Source: Erwinia sp050410775 (lineage in GTDB: Bacteria; Pseudomonadota; Gammaproteobacteria; Enterobacterales; Enterobacteriaceae). From it: a stretch of 64,000 nt of DNA. This document shows, in pieces, positions 1 to 8,184 of the stretch. The notes under the pieces were generated by a model. The model was not told the DNA's origin. It made no database searches and saw only the letters and a list, made by a program, of their open reading frames with translations. A program made the translations under genes and the position numbers. Position 1 is the stretch's first letter. Each line of letters starts with the position of its first letter. The stretch is from assembly GCF_050410775.1 (NCBI RefSeq), contig NZ_CP191229.1; one strand, 5' to 3'.

Positions 1-1
1 G

Positions 2-1402
2 CGCAACGACCTGCGCATCCATGATAACTACGCACTACACGCGGCCTGCCGCAGTGAGGAAGCCAACGTACTGGCACTGTTTATCGCCACGCCCGCGCAG
101 TGGAAGTCTCATACCATGGCGCCCAAACAGGCGGCCTTTATTTATGACAGCCTGACAGAGATGCAGCATGCGCTGAGTGAAAGAGGGATCCCGCTCCATC
201 TTTTGCACTGCGATGACTTTGCCGCTGTCCCGGGCGTGCTGAAAGAATTTTGTGAACAGCACCAGGTCGATCGCCTGTTTTACAACTATCAGTATGAGGT
301 AAACGAGCGTCAACGTGACGCGGCTGTCGAACGAACGCTCTACGATAATGATGTGATAGCGCAGGGGTTTGATGACAGCCTGCTGCTGTCGCCTGGCAGC
401 GTACTGACCGGCAACCGGGAGATGTATAAAGTCTTTACCCCCTTCAGTCGGGCGTTTGTAAAAAGGCTCAATGAAGGATTGCCGGAGTGCGTGCCCGCCC
501 CGACACCCCGTAAAAACGCGCCGCTGGCCAAGCCGCCCGAACTGCCGCCATTTGATTATCCCTTTGAGGATTACGATCGAAACCTTTTTACCGCGGGCGA
601 GACCGCTGCGCTTCAGCGGTTACGGGAATTCTGTCAGCAGCCGGTTACGGAATATCCCGAAAACCGCAATATTCCTGCCGTCGACGGAACCAGCCGTATA
701 TCGGTTTACCTGGCAACCGGCGTACTGTCTCCCCGGCAGTGCCTGCATCGCCTGCTGAGAGAGCATCCGGCAGGGCTGGAGGATAAAAACGTTTTTGTCT
801 GGCTCAATGAGTTGATCTGGCGTGAGTTTTATCGCCATCTGCTGGTCGCCTGGCCCTCGCTCTGTCGCCATCAGCCCTTTATCGGCTGGACGAAAAAGGT
901 TGCGTGGCGGCAGGATAAGGCGCAGCAGGAGGCTTGGGAGCAGGGGAGAACCGGCTACCCAATCGTCGATGCGGCCATGCGGCAGATGAACAGTCTTGGC
1001 TGGATGCATAACCGCCTGCGCATGATCACGGCCAGCTTCCTGATTAAAGACCTGCTTATCGACTGGCGCAAAGGTGAGCGTTATTTCATGTCACAGCTGA
1101 TCGATGGCGATCTGGCGGCGAATAACGGTGGCTGGCAGTGGGCCGCATCAAGCGGCAACGACGCGGCGCCCTATTTCCGCATTTTTAACCCCACAACTCA
1201 GGGCGAACGTTTCGACAAGGACGGCAGCTTTATCCGCCAGTGGCTACCGGAACTGAAAAACGTCCCCGACCAGCATATCCATCAGCCGCATATCTGGGCT
1301 GAAAAGAACCAGATATCACTGGATTATCCGGCACCGATTGTCGATCATAAAGAGGCGCGTAAGCGCACGCTGGAGGCGTACGAAGCCGCCAGAAAATCAT
1401 AA
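2..1402 (+). CDS. phrB: Deoxyribodipyrimidine photolyase, 5'-truncated by window edge
   Basis: Class I CPD photolyase: uses blue light and FAD to split cyclobutane pyrimidine dimers. The reading frame is open from base 2, and the first visible residues (RNDLRIHDNYAL) match the start of PhrB, so only about eight N-terminal residues lie outside the window. An ATG at 116 is internal. The C-terminal FAD/DNA-binding core is intact: TGYPIVDAAMRQ, WMHNRLRMITASFL, and the NNGGWQWAASSGNDAAPYFR block with its conserved tryptophans. 466 residues are visible, in line with about 472 for E. coli PhrB. ybgI follows after 35 bp on the same strand, as in E. coli. No sign of damage apart from the window edge. 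Confidence 0.95.
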   Translation, partial: RNDLRIHDNYALHAACRSEEANVLALFIATPAQWKSHTMAPKQAAFIYDSLTEMQHALSERGIPLHLLHCDDFAAVPGVLKEFCEQHQVDRLFYNYQYEVNERQRDAAVERTLYDNDVIAQGFDDSLLLSPGSVLTGNREMYKVFTPFSRAFVKRLNEGLPECVPAPTPRKNAPLAKPPELPPFDYPFEDYDRNLFTAGETAALQRLREFCQQPVTEYPENRNIPAVDGTSRISVYLATGVLSPRQCLHRLLREHPAGLEDKNVFVWLNELIWREFYRHLLVAWPSLCRHQPFIGWTKKVAWRQDKAQQEAWEQGRTGYPIVDAAMRQMNSLGWMHNRLRMITASFLIKDLLIDWRKGERYFMSQLIDGDLAANNGGWQWAASSGNDAAPYFRIFNPTTQGERFDKDGSFIRQWLPELKNVPDQHIHQPHIWAEKNQISLDYPAPIVDHKEARKRTLEAYEAARKS

Positions 1403-1437
1403 GCAGGCGCCGGACTGCGGAACCTTCAGGAAAGATT

Positions 1438-2181
1438 ATGCGTAATACAGAACTTGAACAAATTGTGAATCAGCAGCTGAGCAGCGCGAACTTCAGTGAT
1501 TATGCGCCGAATGGCCTTCAGGTTGAGGGGCGTCCTGAGATCGCGAAAATCGTCACGGGCGTCACCGCCTGCCAGGCGCTGCTGGATGAAGCCGTTCGCC
1601 TGAACGCGGACGCGGTACTGGTGCATCATGGCTATTTCTGGAAAAGCGAAGCGCCGGTAATCAAAGGGATGAAGCGGAACCGGCTGAAAACCTTGCTGGC
1701 TAATGATATCAACCTGTTCGGCTGGCATCTGCCGCTGGATGCGCACCCGGAACTGGGCAATAACGCCCAGCTGGCGAAGCTGCTGGGCATTGAGGTTAAG
1801 GGAGAAGTGATGCCGCTGGTGCCCTGGGGCGAGCTGGACGATGCCCTGACCGGCGAGCAGCTGGCCAGCCGCATAGCTAAAAGGCTTGGGCGCGAACCGC
1901 TGCACTGCGGCGATAATGCACCGGCGCAGATCCGCCGTGTGGCGTGGTGCAGCGGCGGCGGTCAGGGGTTTATTGATGCCGCAGCGGCAGCGGGAGTGGA
2001 TGCGTTTATTACCGGTGAGGTATCAGAGCAGACAATCCATAGCGCGCGCGAGCAGGGTATTCACTTCTTCTCCGCCGGTCACCACGCCACGGAACGCGGC
2101 GGCATCAAAGCGCTGGGTGAGTGGCTGGCCGGGAATTACGGCCTTGACGTTACCTTCATCGATATCCCTAATCCTGCCTGA
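1438..2181 (+). CDS. ybgI: NIF3-family metal-binding hydrolase YbgI
   Basis: NIF3/YbgI family, a toroidal dinuclear-metal protein often named GTP cyclohydrolase 1 type 2; its true substrate is not settled. At 247 residues it equals E. coli YbgI. Metal-binding histidine clusters are visible: VLVHHGYFW near residue 63, GWHLPLDAHP near 98 and FSAGHHATERGG near 210. The start at 1438 follows an AGGAAAG ribosome site. The gene lies between phrB and the pxp genes as in other enterobacteria. A 121-bp gap with its own promoter-like sequence follows, so it may not be cotranscribed with pxpB. Confidence 0.93.
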   Translation: MRNTELEQIVNQQLSSANFSDYAPNGLQVEGRPEIAKIVTGVTACQALLDEAVRLNADAVLVHHGYFWKSEAPVIKGMKRNRLKTLLANDINLFGWHLPLDAHPELGNNAQLAKLLGIEVKGEVMPLVPWGELDDALTGEQLASRIAKRLGREPLHCGDNAPAQIRRVAWCSGGGQGFIDAAAAAGVDAFITGEVSEQTIHSAREQGIHFFSAGHHATERGGIKALGEWLAGNYGLDVTFIDIPNPA

Positions 2182-2188
2182 TTTACGC

Positions 2189-2208
2189 TGAGCGGCGACC
2201 GCGCCGCT
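2189..2208 (+). terminator. Hairpin after ybgI, weak terminator candidate
   Basis: A perfect 8-bp inverted repeat (GAGCGGCG / CGCCGCTC) with a 4-nt loop lies just past the ybgI stop. No T tract follows, so it may only slow or partly stop transcription before the pxpB promoter. Confidence 0.45.
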
Positions 2209-2219
2209 CAAGCCTTCTG

Positions 2220-2248
2220 TTGACACTTCCATTACATTTCAGCATAAC
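2220..2248 (+). promoter_or_regulatory. Probable sigma-70 promoter for pxpB operon
   Basis: A perfect -35 element TTGACA at 2220-2225 is followed after 17 bp by CATAAC at 2243-2248, a partial -10. It sits between ybgI and pxpB, so the pyroglutamate operon may start here. Read from sequence only. Confidence 0.5.
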
Positions 2249-2302
2249 TGTTTGTCTAATAACATAATCAGACGGCCTGACAGACAGGTCAGGAGGAGCG
2301 TT

Positions 2303-2959
2303 TTGCAACGAGCACGTTGTTACCTGTTAGGCGAACGCGCGGTTGTGCTTGAGCTGGAACCCCCTGTTTCTCTTGGCAGCCAGCAGCGCATCTGGGGGCT
2401 TTCCGCACGCCTTAAGGGGCGTCCGGAGGTGATCGAGGTGGTGCCCGGGATGAATAACATCACCGTCATGCTGAGCGAGCCGCAAAGTACCGCGCTGGAC
2501 GCGATTGAATGGCTCCAGCTCTGGTGGGAAAAGAGCGAAGCGCTGGAGCTTGAAACCCGCGAGGTTGAGATCCCAGTTATCTACGGCGGTACGGCCGGTC
2601 CCGATCTGGAAGAAGTCGCACGCCACAGCGGTCTGACCCCACAACAAGTTGTTGCGGCCCATGCGGCGGCGGCCTACGTAGTCTATTTTATCGGTTTTCA
2701 GCCCGGCTTCCCTTATCTGGGGGGGCTGGATGAGCGGCTGCATACCCCACGTCGCGCCGAGCCCCGGGTGGCGGTACCGGCCGGATCTGTCGGTATTGGC
2801 GGTAGTCAGACCGGCGTTTATCCCTTTACCGCGCCGGGTGGCTGGCAACTGATCGGCCGTACCGATCTTAACCTGTTTGATCCGCAGCATGAGCCTCCTG
2901 CTTTCCTGAGGCCTGGGGACAGCGTGCGCTTTGTGCCACAGAAGGGGGGAATATGCTGA
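2303..2959 (+). CDS. pxpB: 5-oxoprolinase subunit PxpB
   Basis: Subunit B of the ATP-dependent 5-oxoprolinase PxpABC, which hydrolyses 5-oxoproline (pyroglutamate) to glutamate in the cytoplasm. The start is taken as TTG at 2303: it has an AGGAGGAG ribosome site at 2291, begins MQRARCYL like E. coli PxpB, and gives exactly 218 residues; a frame start at 2252 would add an unrelated extension. Family motifs include IPGMNNITV-like VVPGMNNITV, YFIGFQPGFPYLGGL and GSVGIGGSQTGVYP. Its end overlaps pxpC by 7 bp, so the two are translationally coupled. Confidence 0.93.
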   Translation: MQRARCYLLGERAVVLELEPPVSLGSQQRIWGLSARLKGRPEVIEVVPGMNNITVMLSEPQSTALDAIEWLQLWWEKSEALELETREVEIPVIYGGTAGPDLEEVARHSGLTPQQVVAAHAAAAYVVYFIGFQPGFPYLGGLDERLHTPRRAEPRVAVPAGSVGIGGSQTGVYPFTAPGGWQLIGRTDLNLFDPQHEPPAFLRPGDSVRFVPQKGGIC

Positions 2960-3891
2960 AAATTATTCGTGCAGGGATCAGCACCACGCTGCAGGATGCG
3001 GGCCGGCCCGGCTGGCGGCAGTTTGGCGTTTGCCTGAGCGGCGTTCTGGATCAGCCAGCGATGGAAACCGCCAATCTGCTGGTGGGCAACGATAAAAACA
3101 GCGCCGTGCTGGAAATCACGCTGGGCCAGTTTTGCGCTGAGTTCGGCCGCGATGGCTGGATGGCGCTGACCGGCGCGGGCTGCAACGCCGATCTTGACGG
3201 TAAACCTGTCTGGACCGGCTGGCGTACCGCGGTAAAAAAAGGGCAGCGGCTTACGCTTAAAATGCCGACGCGCGGTATGCGCAGCTATCTGGCCCTCGAC
3301 GGCGGTTTTGCCGTGACGCCCGTGCTGGGCTCCTGTAGCACCGACGTCAAAGCTGGTTTTGGCGGCTTCGGCGGCAAAGCCGTCGGCGATGGCGATCTGT
3401 TGCCTCTTGCAGAAGCAAAACGTGCGTTCAGCAAGCCAGCCGGGGTGCGCCAGCTACTGTTTGGTAACCGCGTGCGGGCGCTGGTCGGCCCGGAATTCCA
3501 TGAGTTCAGCCGTGAGAGCCGTGAAGCCTTCTGGCGCACCTCCTGGCAGCTGCAACCGCAGAGTAACCGCATGGGCTATCGCCTTCAGGGGCGATCTCTT
3601 ACGCGCACCACCAGCCGCGAAATGCTCTCGCACGGGCTGATACCTGGTGTGATCCAGGTACCGCCGAACGGTCAGCCGATTGTTCTGATGGCAGATGCAC
3701 AAACTACCGGTGGGTATCCGCGCATCGCCTGCGTGATCGAGGCCGATCTCTATCATCTCGCGCAGATTCGTCTGGGCGAACCTATTCATTTCGTTCACTG
3801 CACGTTAGACGTGGCACTACAGGCTAAGCAGGAACGGGAACGTTCTATGGCGCAAATGGCATGGGGGCTGGAACATGAAAGTCGATCTTAA
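2953..3891 (+). CDS. pxpC: 5-oxoprolinase subunit PxpC
   Basis: Subunit C (biotin-dependent carboxyltransferase-like, AHS2 family) of the PxpABC 5-oxoprolinase; with PxpB it forms the AHS1/AHS2 pair also found in urea amidolyase and allophanate hydrolase. 312 residues, usual length about 310. Visible motifs: TTLQDAGRPGWRQFG and GVLDQPAMETANLLVGN at the N terminus, SNRMGYRL and the PPNGQPIVLMADAQTTGGYP block near residue 240. It overlaps pxpB at its 5' end and pxpA by 17 bp at its 3' end, as expected for subunits made in fixed ratio. Confidence 0.94.
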   Translation: MLKIIRAGISTTLQDAGRPGWRQFGVCLSGVLDQPAMETANLLVGNDKNSAVLEITLGQFCAEFGRDGWMALTGAGCNADLDGKPVWTGWRTAVKKGQRLTLKMPTRGMRSYLALDGGFAVTPVLGSCSTDVKAGFGGFGGKAVGDGDLLPLAEAKRAFSKPAGVRQLLFGNRVRALVGPEFHEFSRESREAFWRTSWQLQPQSNRMGYRLQGRSLTRTTSREMLSHGLIPGVIQVPPNGQPIVLMADAQTTGGYPRIACVIEADLYHLAQIRLGEPIHFVHCTLDVALQAKQERERSMAQMAWGLEHESRS

Positions 3892-4612
3892 TGCGGATCT
3901 GGGGGAGGGCTGCGCTCACGATCGTGAACTGTTGCAGAACGTCTCTTCCGCCAATATCGCCTGCGGTTTCCACGCGGGCGATGCACAGACGATGCTGCAA
4001 AGCGTGCGCTGGGCGTTAGCGTTTAACGTGGCGATTGGTGCCCATCCTGCCTTTCCCGATCGGGAAAACTTTGGCCGTTCGTCAATGCAGCTGCCGCCCG
4101 AAACGGTCTATGCGCAGATGATCTATCAGATAGGCGCGCTGAAGGCGCTCACTGAAAGTGAAGGCGGCAGGCTGGTGCACGTCAAGCCGCACGGCATGCT
4201 CTATAACCAGTCGGCACAGGAACCCGCGTTGGCAGACGCGATAGCCCGCGCGGTAAAAGCGGTCGATCCTGGCCTGATTCTGGTTGGCTTAGCCAACAGT
4301 GAATCGATTCGGGCGGCGAGGGTGCTTGGGCTGGCCACGCGTGAAGAAGTCTTTGCCGATCGCGGCTATCAGGCTGATGGATCGCTGGTGCCGCGTTCTC
4401 AGCCTGGCGCGATGGTGGAGAGTGATGAACAGGCTATTGCCCAGACGCTGAGCATGATTGAGCAGGGGCAGGTGCAGTCGCTGAGCGGCGAATGGGTGAA
4501 GGTGAAGGCGGATACAGTCTGTCTTCACGGCGACGGCGAACATGCGCTCGCCTTTGCCAGCCAGCTTCGAAAAGCCTTTGCCCAACGTAATATTGAGATT
4601 ACCAGCCTCTGA
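3875..4612 (+). CDS. pxpA: 5-oxoprolinase subunit PxpA
   Basis: LamB/YcsF-family subunit A of the 5-oxoprolinase complex. 245 residues, against 244 in E. coli. It opens with the family signature MKVDLNADLGEG and contains ANIACGFHAGDA, GAHPAFPDRENFGR and HVKPHGMLYN, regions that hold the conserved Asp, His and Lys residues of the TIM-barrel active site. The start lies inside the end of pxpC. A 68-bp gap follows before the DUF969 gene, with no terminator seen, so the operon probably continues. Confidence 0.94.
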   Translation: MKVDLNADLGEGCAHDRELLQNVSSANIACGFHAGDAQTMLQSVRWALAFNVAIGAHPAFPDRENFGRSSMQLPPETVYAQMIYQIGALKALTESEGGRLVHVKPHGMLYNQSAQEPALADAIARAVKAVDPGLILVGLANSESIRAARVLGLATREEVFADRGYQADGSLVPRSQPGAMVESDEQAIAQTLSMIEQGQVQSLSGEWVKVKADTVCLHGDGEHALAFASQLRKAFAQRNIEITSL

Positions 4613-4680
4613 GGCTCACTAAGTGCCCGATGGGCGGCCCCTCTCCTGAATGTGTAGGGGACAGGATATCTGGAGAAAGT

Positions 4681-5409
4681 ATGGAAAATGCAGTGAACCT
4701 CTGGCCGCTGGCCGGCATCGCCGCCATCATGGTCGGTTTTTTATTACGCTTTAACCCGGTGCTGGTGGTGATTGTCGCTGGTCTGATAACGGGATTCGCC
4801 GCTAATATGCCGATCGGCGATATTCTTGAAAAGCTGGGCTCCGGGTTTCTGAACACCCGCAACCTGCCGCTGATCCTGCTGCTGCCTCTGGCGGTCATTG
4901 GCCTGCTAGAGCGTCACGGCCTGAAGGAGCGCGCCCAGGCCTGGATTGCACAGATCAAAACCGCCACGGCGGGCCGGCTACTTATCGTTTATCTGTTTGT
5001 GCGTGAGGCCACGGCTGCCCTGGGGCTGACCAGCCTCGGCGGGCATCCGCAGATGGTGCGTCCGCTGCTGGCACCGATGGCGGAGGGAGCGACGGAGAAT
5101 CGCTACGGTGAACTGCCGGATCATGTCCGTCACCGTTTACGTGCGATGTCAGCCGCGACGGATAACGTCGGTCTGTTTTTCGGCGAAGATATTTTTGTCG
5201 CCTTTGGCGCGATCATTTTTATGCATAACTTTATGCAGGAGTCAGCCGGTATTCAGACTGAGCCGCTGCATATCGCGGCCTGGGGCATCCCAACGGCGGT
5301 TTGTGCCTTTATTATTCATTCCGTGCGGCTGCGCCGGCTGGATAAAACGCTGGCGGCCGAGCTTGCCGCATTGAATGCCGATGCCCTGAAAGCTAAGGAA
5401 GGTCGCTAA
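4681..5409 (+). CDS. DUF969 family membrane protein, putative permease subunit
   Basis: DUF969 integral membrane protein of unproven function. The start at 4681 (MENAVNLWPL) has a GGAGAAAG ribosome site; an in-frame ATG at 4630 lacks one. 242 residues with several hydrophobic segments (about 8-40, 58-75, 95-120, 170-215). It overlaps the DUF979 gene by one base, and the two families are commonly adjacent, which suggests one two-subunit transporter. Its place between pxpBCA and pcp suggests uptake of pyroglutamate or pyroglutamyl peptides; that role is inferred from context only. Confidence 0.85.
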   Translation: MENAVNLWPLAGIAAIMVGFLLRFNPVLVVIVAGLITGFAANMPIGDILEKLGSGFLNTRNLPLILLLPLAVIGLLERHGLKERAQAWIAQIKTATAGRLLIVYLFVREATAALGLTSLGGHPQMVRPLLAPMAEGATENRYGELPDHVRHRLRAMSAATDNVGLFFGEDIFVAFGAIIFMHNFMQESAGIQTEPLHIAAWGIPTAVCAFIIHSVRLRRLDKTLAAELAALNADALKAKEGR

Positions 5410-6398
5410 TGTTTCAGCAGCAATATCTTTTCTGGCTGGCGGGCTTCATTCTGATAGTGGTGGCGGTAATGTCCTGGCGCGACAAAGCGAATCCGCGTCG
5501 TCTGACTACGGGACTTTTCTGGGCGCTTTACGGCCTGGTATTTTTTGTCGGGGACTGGTCGGTCAGGCTGCTCGGCGAGCGTTCGCTGCACATTACGATT
5601 GGCGTGATGGTCGTGGTAATGGCCCTGATTGCCGGGCTGGGTGGCGTGCGGCTGGGCTCCTACCATCAGCGCACCCCGGAGCAGCGTGCAGAGAGCGCAA
5701 AACGCCTGCGTAATCGTCTTTTCCTGCCTGCGCTGGCCATCCCGGTAGTCACCGTGATCGGCGTGCTTACGTTTAACAATATCCAGGGCCTGCGGGAAAT
5801 GGTGTTTGGCGTGGGTAATCATTCCACGCTGATCACGCTCTTCTCCATGATGGTAGGTTGCGTTGTGGGCTGGCTGATTGCGTTGAAGCTGACGCTTGAC
5901 AGTCCGGCTCAGTCCGTTCAGGAAGCACGTCGCCTGCTGGATGCTATCGGCTGGGCGTTTATCCTGCCGCAGATCCTGGCAACGCTGGGCCTGTTGTTCA
6001 CCACCGCAGGCGTGGGAACGGCAATCTCGCACCTGACGGAAACCTACCTTGCGGTGGATAATAAATTTATCGCCGTCGCCACCTACGCCATCGGCATGGC
6101 GCTGCTGACCATGGTCATGGGCAATGCCTTTGCGGCGTTTCCGATTGTCACCGCCGGGATCGGTATTCCGATTCTGGTCCTTCAGCATCACGGGAATCCG
6201 GCGGTAATGGCAGCAATTGGTATGTTTTCCGGCTACTGCGGCACGCTGATGACGCCGATGGCCGCGAACTTCAATATTGTCCCGGCGGCGCTGCTTGAAT
6301 TGCCCGATCGTAATGCGGTAATCAAGGCTCAGGTGCCGACCGGCGTGCTATTGTTAATAGCCAATATTTTCCTTCTCTATTTCCTGATGTTCCTGTGA
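5409..6398 (+). CDS. DUF979 family membrane protein, putative permease subunit
   Basis: DUF979 integral membrane protein, 329 residues, about nine hydrophobic stretches across its length and a basic cytoplasmic loop near residues 88-105. The ATG shares its first base with the last base of the DUF969 gene, so translation is coupled. Near its C terminus a GMFSGYCGTLMTPMAANFN segment with conserved Gly, Asn and Pro resembles re-entrant regions of secondary transporters, though this is only impression. pcp follows after 7 bp. Likely partner of the upstream protein in moving a substrate of the pyroglutamate pathway; no experimental function is known to me. Confidence 0.85.
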   Translation: MFQQQYLFWLAGFILIVVAVMSWRDKANPRRLTTGLFWALYGLVFFVGDWSVRLLGERSLHITIGVMVVVMALIAGLGGVRLGSYHQRTPEQRAESAKRLRNRLFLPALAIPVVTVIGVLTFNNIQGLREMVFGVGNHSTLITLFSMMVGCVVGWLIALKLTLDSPAQSVQEARRLLDAIGWAFILPQILATLGLLFTTAGVGTAISHLTETYLAVDNKFIAVATYAIGMALLTMVMGNAFAAFPIVTAGIGIPILVLQHHGNPAVMAAIGMFSGYCGTLMTPMAANFNIVPAALLELPDRNAVIKAQVPTGVLLLIANIFLLYFLMFL

Positions 6399-6405
6399 GG
6401 CTCAG

Positions 6406-7059
6406 ATGAAAACGGTACTGATTACCGCCTTCGAACCTTTTGACGGCGAACAGTTAAATCCCTCCTGGGAAGCGGTAAGCCAGCTTCATGAGCGGATGAT
6501 TTGCGGGGCGCGCGTGGTGGCGAAGCAGCTACCCTGCGTTTTTGGTGAATCACTGGCCTCGCTAGCGGCCAGCCTGGATGAGCTGAAGCCCGATCTGGTC
6601 ATTGCGGTCGGCCAGGCGGGAGGGCGTGTCGATGTAACGGTTGAAAGGGTGGCGATCAACGTTGATGATGCGCGCATCCCGGATAATGCCGGTAACCAGC
6701 CTATTGATGAAGCCATCGTTGAGGACGGCCCGGCGGCCTATTTCTCAACGCTGCCGGTTAAGGCGATCGTGGAGGGGATCCGCGAGGCGGGCATTCCCGC
6801 CTCGGTCTCCCAGACGGCAGGGACTTTCGTTTGCAACCACGTTATGTATGGCCTGCTGCATAAGCTTACCAAACTGAAAGGCAAGAATAAGGTGCGTGGC
6901 GGCTTTATTCATATCCCGTGGCTACCGGAGCAGGCGGTTAAGCACCCCGGCGCGGCAAGTATGCCCGCCCCGACGGTGATTCTGGCGCTCGAAATGGCGC
7001 TGAGCATCGCCCTGACGGTTGAGGAAGATAGCCGTCTTGTCGGCGGTGCCACGCATTGA
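6406..7059 (+). CDS. pcp: Pyroglutamyl-peptidase I
   Basis: Cysteine peptidase (C15 family) that removes N-terminal pyroglutamate from peptides, giving free 5-oxoproline, the substrate of PxpABC. 217 residues, typical length 215. Catalytic residues are visible as Glu80 (DVTVERVAIN), Cys143 (TAGTFVCNHVMY) and His169 (GGFIHIPWLPEQ). It starts 7 bp after the DUF979 gene and is followed 22 bp later by nei. With pxpBCA upstream it makes a complete route from pyroglutamyl peptide to glutamate in one operon. Confidence 0.95.
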   Translation: MKTVLITAFEPFDGEQLNPSWEAVSQLHERMICGARVVAKQLPCVFGESLASLAASLDELKPDLVIAVGQAGGRVDVTVERVAINVDDARIPDNAGNQPIDEAIVEDGPAAYFSTLPVKAIVEGIREAGIPASVSQTAGTFVCNHVMYGLLHKLTKLKGKNKVRGGFIHIPWLPEQAVKHPGAASMPAPTVILALEMALSIALTVEEDSRLVGGATH

Positions 7060-7081
7060 TCATCACAGACAGGGAGTTGTT

Positions 7082-7873
7082 ATGCCTGAAGGACCGGAAA
7101 TTCGGCGGGCGGCAGACCAGCTTGAAGCGGCGATAGCCGGGAAAACGCTGACTGATGTCTGGTTTGCCTTTCCTGAACTTAAAGTCTGGGAACCTGTGCT
7201 TTTGGGTGAGAAGGTCCAGTCTGTTGAGACGCGGGGTAAAGCGATTCTGACGCATTTCTCGGGCGGTCAGACGCTCTACAGTCATAACCAGCTGTACGGC
7301 GTCTGGCGGATTACCGACAGCGGAGACGAGCCGCAAACCAACCGCGTACTCAGGGTCCGCCTGTGCACGGCGGATAAAACCGTCCTTCTTTACAGCGCTT
7401 CGGATATTGAGATGCTGGATGCGGCGACGCTGGCAACGCATCCGTTTTTGCTGCGGGTAGGGCCGGATGTGCTGGACATGACGCTGACCCCGGAAAGCGT
7501 GGCGGAGCGGCTGCTCTCCAGACGCTTCCGGCGGCGCCAGTTCAGCGGACTGCTGCTGGATCAGGCTTTTCTGGCGGGGCTGGGAAACTACCTGCGGGTG
7601 GAGATCCTCTGGCTGGCAGGGCTGGCGGCGCACCATCGGGCCGAAGATTTGTCGCCGGACCAGCTGGAGAAACTGGCCGATGCTCTGCTGGCGGTGCCGA
7701 GGCTGTCCTATCAGACGCGCGGCGTAGTGGATGATAAAAAGCATCATGGCGCGCTGTTCCGCTTCAAGGTCTTCCACCGTGCAGGCAAACCTTGTGAACG
7801 CTGTGGCGGTATGATTGAGAAAACCACGCTCTCGTCCCGGCCGTTTTACTGGTGTCCGGGCTGTCAGCAGTAA
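7082..7873 (+). CDS. nei: Endonuclease VIII
   Basis: Bifunctional DNA glycosylase/AP lyase for oxidised pyrimidines, Fpg/Nei family. The start at 7082 is required because the mature protein must begin Pro-Glu after Met removal (MPEGPEIRRA); the frame is open upstream from 7019 but that would bury the catalytic proline. 263 residues, as in E. coli. Lys53 in TRGKAIL and the C-terminal zinc finger CERCGG...CPGCQQ are present. In E. coli abrB separates nei from gltA; here a repeat element occupies that position. Confidence 0.95.
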   Translation: MPEGPEIRRAADQLEAAIAGKTLTDVWFAFPELKVWEPVLLGEKVQSVETRGKAILTHFSGGQTLYSHNQLYGVWRITDSGDEPQTNRVLRVRLCTADKTVLLYSASDIEMLDAATLATHPFLLRVGPDVLDMTLTPESVAERLLSRRFRRRQFSGLLLDQAFLAGLGNYLRVEILWLAGLAAHHRAEDLSPDQLEKLADALLAVPRLSYQTRGVVDDKKHHGALFRFKVFHRAGKPCERCGGMIEKTTLSSRPFYWCPGCQQ

Positions 7874-7955
7874 AATGGCAGAGCGGTGAAGGTCACGCCG
7901 TTTCAGGCCTTATCAGCGGTGTCTTGCAGGAGGATTCAGGATGGTTAGTGCAAAT

Positions 7956-8168
7956 AAAAGGGGAGTCCTTCACAGGGCTCCCCTTCAGACTGCTGACAAA
8001 GGTAAAGCTCCGGGAACAGGGACTGGGAGTAAAGCGTCCCGCGCCATGGACGGCGAGGGCCGAGCTGTCAGGGACGATGTTTTTTGCGTCTTTACGAGCA
8101 GGCCCTGTTCCCGGCACCGGCACTTTATCAATAACCTCAAGAGGAGCCCTTCACAGGACTCCCCTTTT
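7956..8168. repeat. Nested palindromic repeat, MITE-like, between nei and gltA
   Basis: The ends are perfect 13-bp inverted repeats: AAAAGGGGAGTCC at 7956-7968 and its complement at 8156-8168. Inside are perfect 12-bp inverted repeats CCGGGAACAGGG (8010-8021) and CCCTGTTCCCGG (8103-8114), extended by an imperfect arm to about 24 bp, and CGTCCC/GGGACG further in (8035-8040, 8071-8076). There is no coding potential. The nested symmetry is like non-autonomous mobile elements or extragenic palindromes of enterobacteria. No clear target-site duplication was found. Confidence 0.55.
7959..7985 (-). terminator. Hairpin, candidate terminator for gltA read-through
   Basis: GGGGAGTCC (7960-7968) pairs with GGGCTCCCC (7975-7983) around a 6-nt loop. 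On the minus strand the stem is followed by TTTT, so it can end transcripts coming from gltA. It is the left arm of the nested palindrome. Confidence 0.5.
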
Positions 8169-8169
8169 T
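8141..8169 (+). terminator. Hairpin with T tract, candidate terminator after nei
   Basis: A second copy of the same hairpin (8141-8164, two mismatches) is followed by TTTTT on the plus strand, so it can end nei transcripts before they enter gltA antisense. It is the right arm of the nested palindrome. Confidence 0.55.
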
Positions 8170-8184
8170 AGTCAGTAAAATGAC

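Noticed and set aside
5406..6191. 261-codon minus-strand frame opposite the DUF979 gene
   Set aside because: Low-complexity His/Gln/Arg-rich translation typical of a shadow of a membrane-protein gene; the plus strand encodes a clear family member.
7852..8178. 108-codon plus-strand frame between nei and gltA
   Set aside because: It reads through a nested palindrome and terminator hairpins, without a ribosome site or known similarity.
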